From Hylemonella sp. (GTDB lineage Bacteria > Pseudomonadota > Gammaproteobacteria > Burkholderiales > Burkholderiaceae_C): 64,000 nucleotides of DNA. Positions 8,583 through 16,825 of the stretch are shown one piece after another. Within the stretch, counting starts at the first letter, position 1; the number at the start of each line of letters is the position of its first letter. The notes under the pieces were generated by a model. It saw only the letters and a program-made list of their open reading frames with translations, was not told the DNA's origin and ran no database searches. The stretch spans positions 62,001 through 126,000 of the forward strand of contig JAUXVI010000051.1 in NCBI GenBank assembly GCA_030680575.1, written 5' to 3'. The translations under genes were made by a program, and so were the position numbers.

Positions 8583-9782
8583 TCAGTTGGCAGCCATCTT
8601 GCACTTGCCGACATAAGCGTCAGCGTGATTCTTGAACACCGTGCCCAGCGTGCGGTTGGTGATACGGCCCTTGGCATCCTTGGTGATGACACGCAGGTAG
8701 TAATCCTGCACCGGGAAGTGGTTGCTGTTGAACTTGAAGGCACCACGCACCGAGTCGAATTTGGCCGCTTCCAAGGCCTTGCGTACGGCCGCCTTGTCGT
8801 CCACCTTGCCCTTGGTGTCGCGCACGGCAGCGGCGATCAGCTGCGCGGCGTCGTAACCCTGGGCCGCGTACAGCGTGGGCAGGCGACCGTATTCCTTTTC
8901 AAAGGCGGCCACGAACTTCTTGTTGGCGGCGTTGTCCAGATCGTGCGCCCACTGCGAGGTATTGAACATGCCCAGCATGGGTTCGCCCACGGCCTTGATG
9001 ACATCTTCGTCACCCGAGAAACCGGGGCCGAACAGTGTCATGTCCTTGGACAGGCCGGCACCGACGAACTGCTTGATGAAGTTGATGCCCAGGCCGCCCG
9101 GCAGGAAAATATAGACGGCGTCCGGTTTGGCCGCACGCAGTTTGGACAGCTCGGCACCGTAGTCCAGCAGATTCAACGGCGTGTAACTCTCGGACACCAC
9201 CTCACCCTTGAAGAAACGCTTGAAGCCGGTGAGCGCATCCTTGCCTGCCGGGTAGTTGGGCGCGATCAGCGCCACACGCTTGAAGCCCTTGTCGGTGACG
9301 GTCTTGCCCACCGCCTCGTGCATGTTGTCATTCTGGTAGGAGGCGCTGAAGAAATACGGGTTGCATTGCTCGCCGGCGAGCTGTGAGGGACCGGCATTGG
9401 CGCTGATGTAGAAAGTTTTGGCAGCGAAGGTCGGCGCGCCCACCGCCAGCATGACGTTGGAGAACACAATGCCGGTCATGAAGTCAACCTTGTCACGCTT
9501 GACCAGGCGATCAGCGGTCTGACGCCCCACGTCCGGGCTGGCCTGGTCGTCGGCCACCACCACCTCGGCTGGCAAACCACCGAGCTTGCCGCCGTTCAAC
9601 TTGACCGCCAGCTGGAAACCGTCACGGATGTCGATGCCCAAGCCAGCACCTGGACCCGACAGGGTGGACAGCAGACCGATCTTGAGGTTGTCAGCCGCCA
9701 GGGCCGGCGCGGCCAGCACGGCAGCAGCAACAGCGACCGTGACAGCACGGTGCAAGGGGGCGCAGGAAAATGGCTTGTACAT
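8583..9782 (-). CDS. Periplasmic substrate-binding protein of the Liv-type ABC transporter
   Basis: Captures the solute in the periplasm for the LivHMGF complex. I chose the ATG at 9782 because GGAGA lies 7 nt before it; the ATG at 9800 has no such site. The 399-aa product starts MYKPFSCAPLHRAVTV, with a signal peptide cut near APALA/AD. The mature start NLKIGLLSTLSGPGAGLGID is the typical Peripla_BP_6 first strand, and two lobes follow (VVVADDQASPDVGRQ, FNTSQWAHDLDNAANKKFV). First gene of the operon. Confidence 0.92.
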   Translation of the reverse strand: MYKPFSCAPLHRAVTVAVAAAVLAAPALAADNLKIGLLSTLSGPGAGLGIDIRDGFQLAVKLNGGKLGGLPAEVVVADDQASPDVGRQTADRLVKRDKVDFMTGIVFSNVMLAVGAPTFAAKTFYISANAGPSQLAGEQCNPYFFSASYQNDNMHEAVGKTVTDKGFKRVALIAPNYPAGKDALTGFKRFFKGEVVSESYTPLNLLDYGAELSKLRAAKPDAVYIFLPGGLGINFIKQFVGAGLSKDMTLFGPGFSGDEDVIKAVGEPMLGMFNTSQWAHDLDNAANKKFVAAFEKEYGRLPTLYAAQGYDAAQLIAAAVRDTKGKVDDKAAVRKALEAAKFDSVRGAFKFNSNHFPVQDYYLRVITKDAKGRITNRTLGTVFKNHADAYVGKCKMAAN

Positions 9783-9793
9783 GTTGTCTCCAA

Positions 9794-9822
9794 TTGGCAT
9801 GAGGGTGAGTGCTGGCTAGAAT
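9794..9822 (+). promoter_or_regulatory. Sigma70-type promoter TTGGCA-N17-TAGAAT
   Basis: The -35 TTGGCA (9794-9799) and -10 TAGAAT (9817-9822) are exactly 17 bp apart on the plus strand. The expected transcription start near 9829 is 3 bp before the tRNA-like element at 9832, so this probably drives that element and possibly cysQ beyond it. Found by eye. Confidence 0.55.
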
Positions 9823-9831
9823 GATAGCGTC

Positions 9832-9902
9832 GTGGAGTGCTCAGCTCCGGGAGCGTCGCGTTCGCAATGCGAAGATCGGAGGTTCGGCCCTTCCCTCTCC
9901 AC
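9832..9902 (+). tRNA. tRNA-like element with Ala-type anticodon CGC, degenerate
   Basis: The D-arm is GCTC (9839-9842)/GAGC (9851-9854). The anticodon arm is TCGCG/TGCGA around the 7-nt loop TTCGCAA (9861-9867), with the conserved T33 and anticodon CGC (Ala). The T-arm is GGAGG/CTTCC around TTCGGCC. The acceptor can pair GTGGAG (9832-9837) with CTCCAC (9897-9902). Faults: only one nucleotide links acceptor and D-stem, A58 is replaced by G, D-loop A21 is missing and no CCA follows. It is either a decaying or atypical tRNA or a tRNA-shaped small RNA. A good promoter lies immediately upstream. Confidence 0.4.
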
Positions 9903-9920
9903 CCTCGAACCCATCGACTC

Positions 9921-9947
9921 AAGCCAAGCGCATCCGGTCGGCTTTTT
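9921..9947 (+). terminator. Possible weak intrinsic terminator after the tRNA-like element
   Basis: AAGCC (9921-9925) can pair with GGCTT (9940-9944), followed by a run of five T. The stem is short and the loop 14 nt, so this is tentative. If real, it would bound a transcript of about 115 nt. Confidence 0.25.
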
Positions 9948-10035
9948 ACCGTTGCCGCAGATCTCCTCGTCCGCTGGTCGTGTTGAGCGGACAGATGGCA
10001 TCTTCATGGCATCGGCATCTTTGCCATCACCCTCT

Positions 10036-10848
10036 ATGCAAGCCACCCGTCAACCAGAAAATCAAGTCAGCGCTCTTCTCCCCCAGGTGGTGAAGATTGC
10101 CAAGGAAGCTGGCCTGGCCATCATGGTCATCTACGAGCACATGACGGGTGAAGCTGCTCAGGTCAGCTACAAGGCGGATGGCAGTCCCCTGACGCAGGCA
10201 GACTTGGCGGCCCACCGGGTGATTGCGCGCGGGCTGGCGCAACTCACGCCCGACATACCGGTGGTTTCGGAAGAGGACAGCGTCTCGGAAATACACCGAA
10301 AACCCACCGGCCACTTCTGGTTGGTGGACCCGCTGGACGGCACCAAGGAGTTTCTGGCACACAACGGTGAGTTCACCGTCAACATCGCGCTGATCGAAGA
10401 CGGCGTGGCTGTGCTGGGGGTGGTGGTAGCACCCGCCCTGGGACAAAACTATTGGGGCTGCCCCGGACATGGGGCATTCCGGGAGGCCGCCGGGAAAGTC
10501 GATGTGATCCGCGTGACAACAGCCGTTGAGCGCGCTGGTCGCCCCCTGGGCGTGCTGGCCAGCAAGAGCCACATGAACCATGAAACTCAAGCGTTTCTGG
10601 AGCAGCTCGGGTCGCATGCGCTGTTGCAGACGGGGAGTTCGCTCAAGTTCTGCCGCATCGCAGAAGGCAACGCGGATCTTTACCCCCGGCTAGGACCGAC
10701 CTGTGAATGGGACACAGCAGCAGGGCAGGCGGTGCTGGAGGCTGCGGGCGGCGACGTCAGCCTGACCGATGGCACACCGCTGCGTTACGGGAAATCCGAA
10801 GCAAGAAATCCGAATTTCGTGGCAGCGGCATCTCGTCACCTCTGGTGA
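10036..10848 (+). CDS. cysQ: 3'(2'),5'-bisphosphate nucleotidase CysQ (inositol monophosphatase superfamily)
   Basis: Hydrolyses PAP (and PAPS) made during sulfate assimilation, recycling AMP. The metal-binding motifs are intact: EED in PVVSEEDS, DPLDGTKEF and the C-terminal WDTAAGQAVLEAAGG. The upstream open frame contains no domain, so I use the ATG at 10036 (270 aa, the usual size); an ATG at 10006 is possible and neither has a good ribosome site. Preceded by the promoter and tRNA-like element and convergent with lapD. Confidence 0.88.
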   Translation: MQATRQPENQVSALLPQVVKIAKEAGLAIMVIYEHMTGEAAQVSYKADGSPLTQADLAAHRVIARGLAQLTPDIPVVSEEDSVSEIHRKPTGHFWLVDPLDGTKEFLAHNGEFTVNIALIEDGVAVLGVVVAPALGQNYWGCPGHGAFREAAGKVDVIRVTTAVERAGRPLGVLASKSHMNHETQAFLEQLGSHALLQTGSSLKFCRIAEGNADLYPRLGPTCEWDTAAGQAVLEAAGGDVSLTDGTPLRYGKSEARNPNFVAAASRHLW

Positions 10849-10903
10849 CCTGCCAAGCTGTCTGGCAGCGCAGACGCCGAGGCGTCTTGGCTGGGAGAAG
10901 GCA

Positions 10904-12790
10904 TCAGGCGATGGCGCTCCCGGTAACCCCATCCAGGCCCAGGTTGAACAAGAGCGGCACGTCGTCGCTTTGCGACACCCCTTCGGCAATGACCAGCATG
11001 CCCATGGTGTGGCCGATGGTGCACAGACCGCGCAGCAAGGCCTGGGCGGTCACTTCATGCCCCACATCCTGCACCAGGGCGCGGCTGAGCTTGATGTAAT
11101 GCAGCCCCAGACCGTGCAGGCGCGCCAAGTGGGCAACATGGCGGTCGAGGTGCTCGATACCGATCTTGCACCCCAGCGGACGCAGCCGCTCGCAGAAACG
11201 GGCAAAGGCCAGCGGGTTTTCAAAGGCGACCTCTTCGCCTACATCGAACCAAAGCTGGGCAGCCTGCGCCTTGCTTTGGCCCATCATGTCGACGATGCGC
11301 TGCACCAGGCCTTCGTCGCAGACCGATTCGTAGCCGAGGTTGATGCAGATGTCATGCTCATGACGCTCGACCGAAGCCAGGGTCTGCGCCAGGATCTCAA
11401 GATCGACCTGACCGACCAGGCCCTGACGCCGTGCCCAAGGCAGGAAAGCGCCGGCCACCAGCGTTTCGCCGCACACACTGGAATGAAGACGCGCCGGCGC
11501 TTCGGTGTGCAGGTAGCTGTGGTTGCGGCCGCGCACCGGATAGAGCGCCAACTGGAATTCGTGTTCGCGCAGTGCAACCTGCAGGATCTGCTCCCACTCG
11601 CGCGCCGAGTGCGAAGGCGGTGCATCCCCAGGTAGAGGTAGCGCCAGTCTTTCGGCGCCAGCCGGGGTCAGACTCTGCTCGCAAGTCGACAGCAACTCGA
11701 ACAGGTCGCTGTGTGCGTCGTAGCGAGCCGCGCCGTAGCTGAGCTGCAGCAGATGACCATGTTCAACCTGCAGCAGACTGGCATGCAGTTGCTGCAACAC
11801 AGGTGCGCTGTCACCCTGTCCTGGCAGCAAGATGCCGAACTCCGTCGCACTGAGCCGTCCGTAGTGCACCCCCGTCTCGGCTTGCAGCGCCCGGCGCATC
11901 TGCTGCGCCATGGATTCGATCAGGCAGTCGGCCTGCAAACGTCCGATCTCGCGGTTGAGCGCCTCCAGATTGACGATGCGAACCAGCAGCAGCAAGCCCT
12001 GCGGATTAGTGGTCTCACGTTCGATTTCATCGGCTGCATTACGGCGGAAGACTTCGCTCACCATGAAGCCGGTACGCGCGTCGACCTCGTGTTCGGTCTT
12101 GAGCTTGTGCAAGCGGGCCGTTTCGTCGTCAAGCAGAACTTTGGTCCTGTGCGCCAGCCGGTTCATGGCCTCGATGATGAGACGAAACTCACGTGTACGC
12201 GGCGGCCGAATCTCAAGGTAGCGACGCTCGGCCAGCGCTTCAGCCTGCTCCACCACGCGGTACAGCGGCCGAAGCACGCGCCGGATGTAGACCATGCCCA
12301 GCACGCCGACGAATACCCCCCCGAGCAAAAACAGTTCGGCCAGCACCAGCGCCGAGCGCCACAAGGATTCATAGGCAAAGGACGGGTCGCTGTGCAGCTG
12401 GATGCTACCCAGTTGCTTCCATCCGCTCTGGATCATGGCCATACCGGGCTCCGGCATGATGGGAAAGAGACGCATGAACCAAGCCGGCACCGCCGGCGGC
12501 TGGGTCACGCGCTCGCGACGCACGAGCAAGCCGCCATCTGGCCCCAGGTAATCGATGCGCTGGTAGTGCCCGAGGTCGAACTGTGAGCTCAGCAGCAACT
12601 CGACCGTGACGGCATCGCTCGCGCTCTGTGAAATGGTGAGGGCCAGCGCGGTGGCGGTGTCGAGGTTCTTGACCTTGAGTTCGTTCTCCAGGTAGTGCTG
12701 GGCTGAATGGATGTTGATGATGCCTGCGCTGAGAACCGCGGCAAGAATGATCAGGCCGACGGCAATCCATAAACGTTTGACCAGTGACAT
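10904..12790 (-). CDS. lapD: LapD-like c-di-GMP receptor with degenerate GGDEF and EAL domains
   Basis: Inner-membrane receptor that, when c-di-GMP is bound, sequesters the periplasmic protease LapG and so keeps a surface adhesin uncut. 628 aa: TM1 at about 5-25, periplasmic LapD/MoxY_N domain to about 150, TM2 near SALVLAELFLLGGVFVGV, HAMP, then GGDEF-like and EAL-like domains. The GGDEF site reads SATEF and the EAL site reads TEAPAR, so neither catalytic activity is expected, as in known LapD. The gene starts 24 bp after lapG. The adhesin substrate is not in this window. Confidence 0.88.
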   Translation of the reverse strand: MSLVKRLWIAVGLIILAAVLSAGIINIHSAQHYLENELKVKNLDTATALALTISQSASDAVTVELLLSSQFDLGHYQRIDYLGPDGGLLVRRERVTQPPAVPAWFMRLFPIMPEPGMAMIQSGWKQLGSIQLHSDPSFAYESLWRSALVLAELFLLGGVFVGVLGMVYIRRVLRPLYRVVEQAEALAERRYLEIRPPRTREFRLIIEAMNRLAHRTKVLLDDETARLHKLKTEHEVDARTGFMVSEVFRRNAADEIERETTNPQGLLLLVRIVNLEALNREIGRLQADCLIESMAQQMRRALQAETGVHYGRLSATEFGILLPGQGDSAPVLQQLHASLLQVEHGHLLQLSYGAARYDAHSDLFELLSTCEQSLTPAGAERLALPLPGDAPPSHSAREWEQILQVALREHEFQLALYPVRGRNHSYLHTEAPARLHSSVCGETLVAGAFLPWARRQGLVGQVDLEILAQTLASVERHEHDICINLGYESVCDEGLVQRIVDMMGQSKAQAAQLWFDVGEEVAFENPLAFARFCERLRPLGCKIGIEHLDRHVAHLARLHGLGLHYIKLSRALVQDVGHEVTAQALLRGLCTIGHTMGMLVIAEGVSQSDDVPLLFNLGLDGVTGSAIA

Positions 12791-12814
12791 GGTACGGCTC
12801 CCTCAAGTCGTGTT

Positions 12815-13462
12815 CTATAGCGTGTGCTCTGCCTGCAGCCGCGCCAGCACATCGCGCCAGCGCGAGATGCGGACCGTGGGATCCGAGCTGGACGGGTTGG
12901 GTCCGCGAAACCACAGTTGGGTGGCGTTGAAGGCATAGACGGGCGTCAGATCCGGCCGTTGTGCAGCCGGCTTGATGTCAAGGTCGAAATTGTCCAGGAT
13001 CAGCGGCTCGCTGGCCGGGACGGCGTAGTAGGCCAGGATCATGTGCGCCTCCGGCTCGGCATGCGGTCGTCGCTGCATCCGGACATAGGTCAGGCGCAGC
13101 TTGCTTTCGGGCACACCCGCCAGGAGCAGGCTCACGTATTTGGCAATGGCAAAGTCCTCGCAGTCGCCCGCCCCCTTGGCCATCGTTTCAAGCAGCGAGG
13201 CCCAGTAGTCGTCCTGTTGCCATAACACCGAGTCTTCCACCCAGCGGATGCGGCGGTTGAAGAAGTTGTTGATGCGCTCCAGCTTTTCCAGCTCATTGGG
13301 CGCCTGCACCGGCGGCAACATGGCGCGCCACTCGCCCACCCGGCGAGCCACCTCGGCGTCATAGCGACTCAACGCCAGTTGCTGCAGGCGATCCAGATTG
13401 GTAGCCGTCATGCCGACCAGAACGACCAGGGACAAAATGCTGACCCAGATCCACTTGACCAT
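12815..13462 (-). CDS. lapG: LapG-like periplasmic cysteine protease (transglutaminase-like, BTLCP)
   Basis: Cleaves the N-terminal region of a large LapA-type adhesin to release biofilm cells. The start at 13462 (MVKWIWVSILSLVVLVG) gives 215 aa with one N-terminal hydrophobic segment for export; upstream in-frame Met codons would precede it with Cys/Arg-rich sequence and are unlikely. A Cys-His-Asp triad fits C101 (GDCEDF), H140 (AHMILAY) and D157 (LILDNF). The spacing of 39 and 17 nearly equals the 38 and 17 of the Pseudomonas enzyme. Co-transcribed with lapD. Confidence 0.88.
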   Translation of the reverse strand: MVKWIWVSILSLVVLVGMTATNLDRLQQLALSRYDAEVARRVGEWRAMLPPVQAPNELEKLERINNFFNRRIRWVEDSVLWQQDDYWASLLETMAKGAGDCEDFAIAKYVSLLLAGVPESKLRLTYVRMQRRPHAEPEAHMILAYYAVPASEPLILDNFDLDIKPAAQRPDLTPVYAFNATQLWFRGPNPSSSDPTVRISRWRDVLARLQAEHTL

Positions 13463-13625
13463 GCATGACCGATACCACCAAATCATGCTGGGCATCTTAC
13501 GGAAAATTCGGATCACAATGCACGCACTGTACTTCTCAAAGTCGCATCCACGCCAACAATTGACCGCCAAACACCCGGGAATTCGTTTCATTGAACCGGT
13601 ATCCGTCCCCTATCATCATTCAGCT

Positions 13626-14072
13626 ATGAAAGCCTACACGACCTCCCTGATGCTGGCCTTGTCGCTGGCCGGCTGCGCAAAGATCAACGACGTCGGCATG
13701 CGGCTGATCTCCTCGTCCGCGCCGGCACTGGCGGTGGTGAACGAGACGCTGCTGTCCGGCGAGGTGAAACTCTTCACCGACCGTACCGGCACCGTGGCAC
13801 TGAGCGCCGGCGGCGGTCTTCAATGCATGGGCAATATGCGCTACACCGCCAGCAAGAGTGGCGCGATCAACCTGAAATGCAGCGACAACACCGAGGTCTC
13901 CCTGAGCTTCAATGCCTTGAGCGAAACCAGCGGCTTCGCCAGTGGCCGCGGCGCGCGCGGCCCGGCCAGCCTGACCTTCGGCCTGGAGCCGGCCAAGGCC
14001 GTGGCCTACCTCACGCTACCACCAGGCAAACGCATCGTGACGAGCGCTGAGGGCGGTTTGCGCCTCCAATGA
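13626..14072 (+). CDS. Putative lipoprotein of unknown function
   Basis: 148 aa starting MKAYTTSLMLALSLAGCAK. The lipobox LAGC predicts a lipid-modified Cys17, and the +2 residue is Ala, compatible with outer-membrane sorting. The rest is a compact beta-rich sequence (VKLFTDRTGTVALSAGGGL, GAINLKCSDNTEVSLSF) with one later Cys pair and no catalytic motif. I do not recognise the family. Divergent from lapG (163 bp apart) and convergent with the helicase gene, whose terminator overlaps its stop codon. Confidence 0.75.
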   Translation: MKAYTTSLMLALSLAGCAKINDVGMRLISSSAPALAVVNETLLSGEVKLFTDRTGTVALSAGGGLQCMGNMRYTASKSGAINLKCSDNTEVSLSFNALSETSGFASGRGARGPASLTFGLEPAKAVAYLTLPPGKRIVTSAEGGLRLQ

Positions 14073-14103
14073 AAAAAGCCCGCCGACGCAAGGTCAGGCG
14101 GGC
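14072..14103 (-). terminator. Intrinsic terminator of the helicase gene
   Basis: GCCCGCC (14078-14084) pairs with GGCGGGC (14097-14103). Read on the minus strand the hairpin is followed by six T (14077-14072), right after the helicase stop at 14126. It overlaps the last base of the lipoprotein stop codon. Confidence 0.75.
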
Positions 14104-14125
14104 TGCTTGTCAGGTCAGAACCTGA

Positions 14126-15967
14126 TCAGCGTGCGGGGCGCGGCGCGCGCTTCTTGGCGGCGTCACGCGGCACGAAGACCTTGCCACCGCCATTGCCGGG
14201 CTTGGCAAACGCAGGCTTGGCACCGAAAGCCGGCTTACGGTCACCAAAGTCACCGCGCGGAGCGCCACCGTCGCGGCGGCCATCGCCGGCAAAACGGTCG
14301 TTGAAACCGCCCTTGCGCTCGTAGCTGAAACCTTCGCGACGTTCGCCACCGCGGTCATCACGCTGGGCAAAACCACCACCAAAACCGCCGGCAGGGGCGC
14401 GATCGCCACCAAAACCGCCGCGATCCGCACCACGGTCACCGCCAAAGCCACCGCGGTTGCCACCGAAGCCACCTGTACGGGGCGCACCGCCACCGAACTT
14501 GCGGTCGCGCGAGAAGTTGTCGTTGCCACCACGGCTGTTGCGGCCACCGAAGCCGGCGTTGGAACGCGACGGCTCGGGCATGCGCTGCTTGGGCTCCATG
14601 CCGGGGATCACCTCGGCCTTGAACTTCTGCTGGCTGTAGCCTTCGATGTCGAAGATCTTGCGACGATCGCGGAACTCGGCAAAGGTCACGGCCAAGCCGT
14701 CACGACCGGCACGACCGGTACGACCGATACGGTGGGTGTAGTCCTCCGCCTTCATCGGCAGACCGAAGTTGAACACGTGGGTGATGGTGGGCACGTCGAT
14801 ACCGCGCGCCGCCACATCGGTGGCTACCAGGATCTGCACCTGGCCCTGACGCAACGCCATCAGACGGCGGTTGCGCAGGCCCTGGCTCAGGGCACCGTGC
14901 AGGGCTACGGCAGAAAAACCGTCCTGCTGCAGGTCGTTGGCCAAACCGTCGCACTCCACCTGGGTGCTGGCGAACACGATGGCTTGGTCGATACCAGCAT
15001 CACGCAGCCAGTGGTCGAGCAGCTGGCGCTTGTGCTGGGCGTTGTCGGCCCAGAACAGCACCTGCTTGATGTTGGCGTGTTTCTCTTGCGGCGAATCGAT
15101 CTGCACCTTCTTCACGCCTGAGCCGTTGTCGTGCATCACGCGCATGGCGAGCTGCTGGATGCGCGGCGCAAAGGTGGCGCTGAACATCATGGTCTGGCGG
15201 CGCTGTGCCGTGAGCTGGTTGACTTCGGCCAAATCGTCTGAGAAGCCGAGGTCGAGCATGCGGTCGGCTTCGTCCACAACGAGGAACTGCACCTGGTCGA
15301 GCTTGAGCTGCATCGAGCGCTGCAGGTCCAGCAGGCGGCCGGGCGTGGCCACCACCAGGTTGGCGTTCTGCAGCTTGGCGATCTGGATCTGGTAAGGCAT
15401 GCCGCCCACCACATTGGCAACGCGCAGACCACGGCAGTGCTTGACCAGCTCGATGGCATCGTGCGCCACCTGCTGGGCCAGTTCGCGTGTCGGGCACAAG
15501 ATCAGGGCGCCCGGGGTGGCGGCCTTGAAATGGCGCGGGTTGGTCGGGTCCTGGCGCTTGGGGCGCTTCGGTGCCGGTTCGCCCTTGGCGGCGGCTTCGG
15601 CACAGGCGTTCTCAAAATCGGTACGCTCTTTCTCAGCGGCCTGGGCCTGTTGCTGGATCAGGGTGTGCAGCACGGGCAGCAGGAAGGCGGCGGTCTTGCC
15701 GCTGCCAGTCTGGCTGGAGACCATCAGGTCGATGAAGCGACGTGCTTCGTTACCCGTGGCGTCAGCCGGCAGAGCCAGCGGAATGACTTCGGACTGGACC
15801 TGGGTCGGCTGGGTGTAGCCGAGGTCGGCCACGGCCTGGATCAGTTCGGGCGCCAGGCCCAGTTGCACAAAACCGTTGGGCACGGCTTCAACAGCCACGC
15901 TGGTTTCAGCGGAAATAATGGATTCGACAGGCGAAAAGTCGCCCGTCACGTCAAAAGTGTCGGTCAT
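14126..15967 (-). CDS. DEAD-box ATP-dependent RNA helicase, RhlE-like, with Gly/Arg-rich tail
   Basis: Unwinds RNA in ribosome assembly or mRNA turnover. The ATG at 15967 (MTDTFDVTGDF) gives 613 aa. The Q motif, SQTGSGKT, PTRELA, TPGR, DEAD (VVDEADRML), SAT, ATDVAARGID and HRIGRTGR are all present. Between motif I and PTRELA is a charged insertion of about 45 residues (KERTDFENACAEAAAKGEPA region) that minimal DEAD helicases lack. The last 130 residues or so are low-complexity FGG/RGG-type repeats (GGFGGNRGGFGGDRG), a likely RNA-binding tail. The 250-bp leader up to orn may carry cold-inducible control but shows no clear promoter to my eye. Confidence 0.92.
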   Translation of the reverse strand: MTDTFDVTGDFSPVESIISAETSVAVEAVPNGFVQLGLAPELIQAVADLGYTQPTQVQSEVIPLALPADATGNEARRFIDLMVSSQTGSGKTAAFLLPVLHTLIQQQAQAAEKERTDFENACAEAAAKGEPAPKRPKRQDPTNPRHFKAATPGALILCPTRELAQQVAHDAIELVKHCRGLRVANVVGGMPYQIQIAKLQNANLVVATPGRLLDLQRSMQLKLDQVQFLVVDEADRMLDLGFSDDLAEVNQLTAQRRQTMMFSATFAPRIQQLAMRVMHDNGSGVKKVQIDSPQEKHANIKQVLFWADNAQHKRQLLDHWLRDAGIDQAIVFASTQVECDGLANDLQQDGFSAVALHGALSQGLRNRRLMALRQGQVQILVATDVAARGIDVPTITHVFNFGLPMKAEDYTHRIGRTGRAGRDGLAVTFAEFRDRRKIFDIEGYSQQKFKAEVIPGMEPKQRMPEPSRSNAGFGGRNSRGGNDNFSRDRKFGGGAPRTGGFGGNRGGFGGDRGADRGGFGGDRAPAGGFGGGFAQRDDRGGERREGFSYERKGGFNDRFAGDGRRDGGAPRGDFGDRKPAFGAKPAFAKPGNGGGKVFVPRDAAKKRAPRPAR

Positions 15968-16218
15968 GGATTTACTCACACGCGAGCACCGCAGGGTCTG
16001 CGGCTGCTCCGTCAATGGTTAAAAAACATCAACCATCAAACGGAACCTGCGCTGGCCTGAGGCCGGCACCGGGGACTCATCTCAGCCGCGTGGCCAGGAG
16101 TCCGGTGTGTGAAGGGAGATGCACAAAATGCACTGCTATTGCAGCGCAGCCTTGGATTATGGCACAGATTCGGGTTTTCACCTAGAAATCTATGCCTTCG
16201 AAGTGGGAGGCCCCGCTT

Positions 16219-16788
16219 TCAGGCCAGTTTGAGGAAGTGCTCTCGGTAGTGCTGCAACTCGTCGATGGACTCGTGCACATCGGCCAGTGCGGTGTGCTTT
16301 TGCTGCTTCTTGAAGCTGCTGTAGACCTCGGGCCGCCAGCGCCGGGCCAGTTCCTTGAAGGTACTGACGTCGACATTGCGGTAGTGGAAAAAGGCTTCCA
16401 GCTTGGGCATGTACTTCACCAGAAAGCGCCGGTCCTGACCGATGCTGTTGCCGCACATGGGCGACTTGCCCTTGGGCACGTACTTGGACAGGAAGGCCGT
16501 CAACTCCGCCTCAGCTTCGGCCTCGCTCAGCGTGGACGCCTTCACCTTGTCGATCAGGCCACTGCGGCCATGCGTGCCCTTGTTCCAGGCATCCATCTTG
16601 TTCAGCACCTCGTCGCTCTGGTGGATCACCAGCACCGGCCCTTCGATGCGCGGCTCCAGGTTCGGGCCGGTGACAACGACGGCAATTTCGATCAGGCGTT
16701 CCTGCTCGGGGTCCAGCCCGGTCATTTCGCAGTCGAGCCAGACCAGGTTGAGGTCGGATTTCGGAAGTGGGGTGTTCGTGTCAGCCAT
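16219..16788 (-). CDS. orn: Oligoribonuclease
   Basis: 3'-5' exoribonuclease that finishes RNA decay by degrading 2-5-nt oligomers, including pGpG from c-di-GMP breakdown. The ATG at 16788 ([19 protein letters not shown]) gives 189 aa, the usual length. DEDDh residues are visible: D and E in [11 protein letters not shown] in NSIGQDRRF, and H and D in [10 protein letters not shown]. Divergent from the M48 protease gene with only 37 bp between the starts. Confidence 0.96.
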   Translation of the reverse strand: MADTNTPLPKSDLNLVWLDCEMTGLDPEQERLIEIAVVVTGPNLEPRIEGPVLVIHQSDEVLNKMDAWNKGTHGRSGLIDKVKASTLSEAEAEAELTAFLSKYVPKGKSPMCGNSIGQDRRFLVKYMPKLEAFFHYRNVDVSTFKELARRWRPEVYSSFKKQQKHTALADVHESIDELQHYREHFLKLA

Positions 16789-16825
16789 GGGCCCGATTGT
16801 CGCCGATGACCTACACTCGCCTCCC

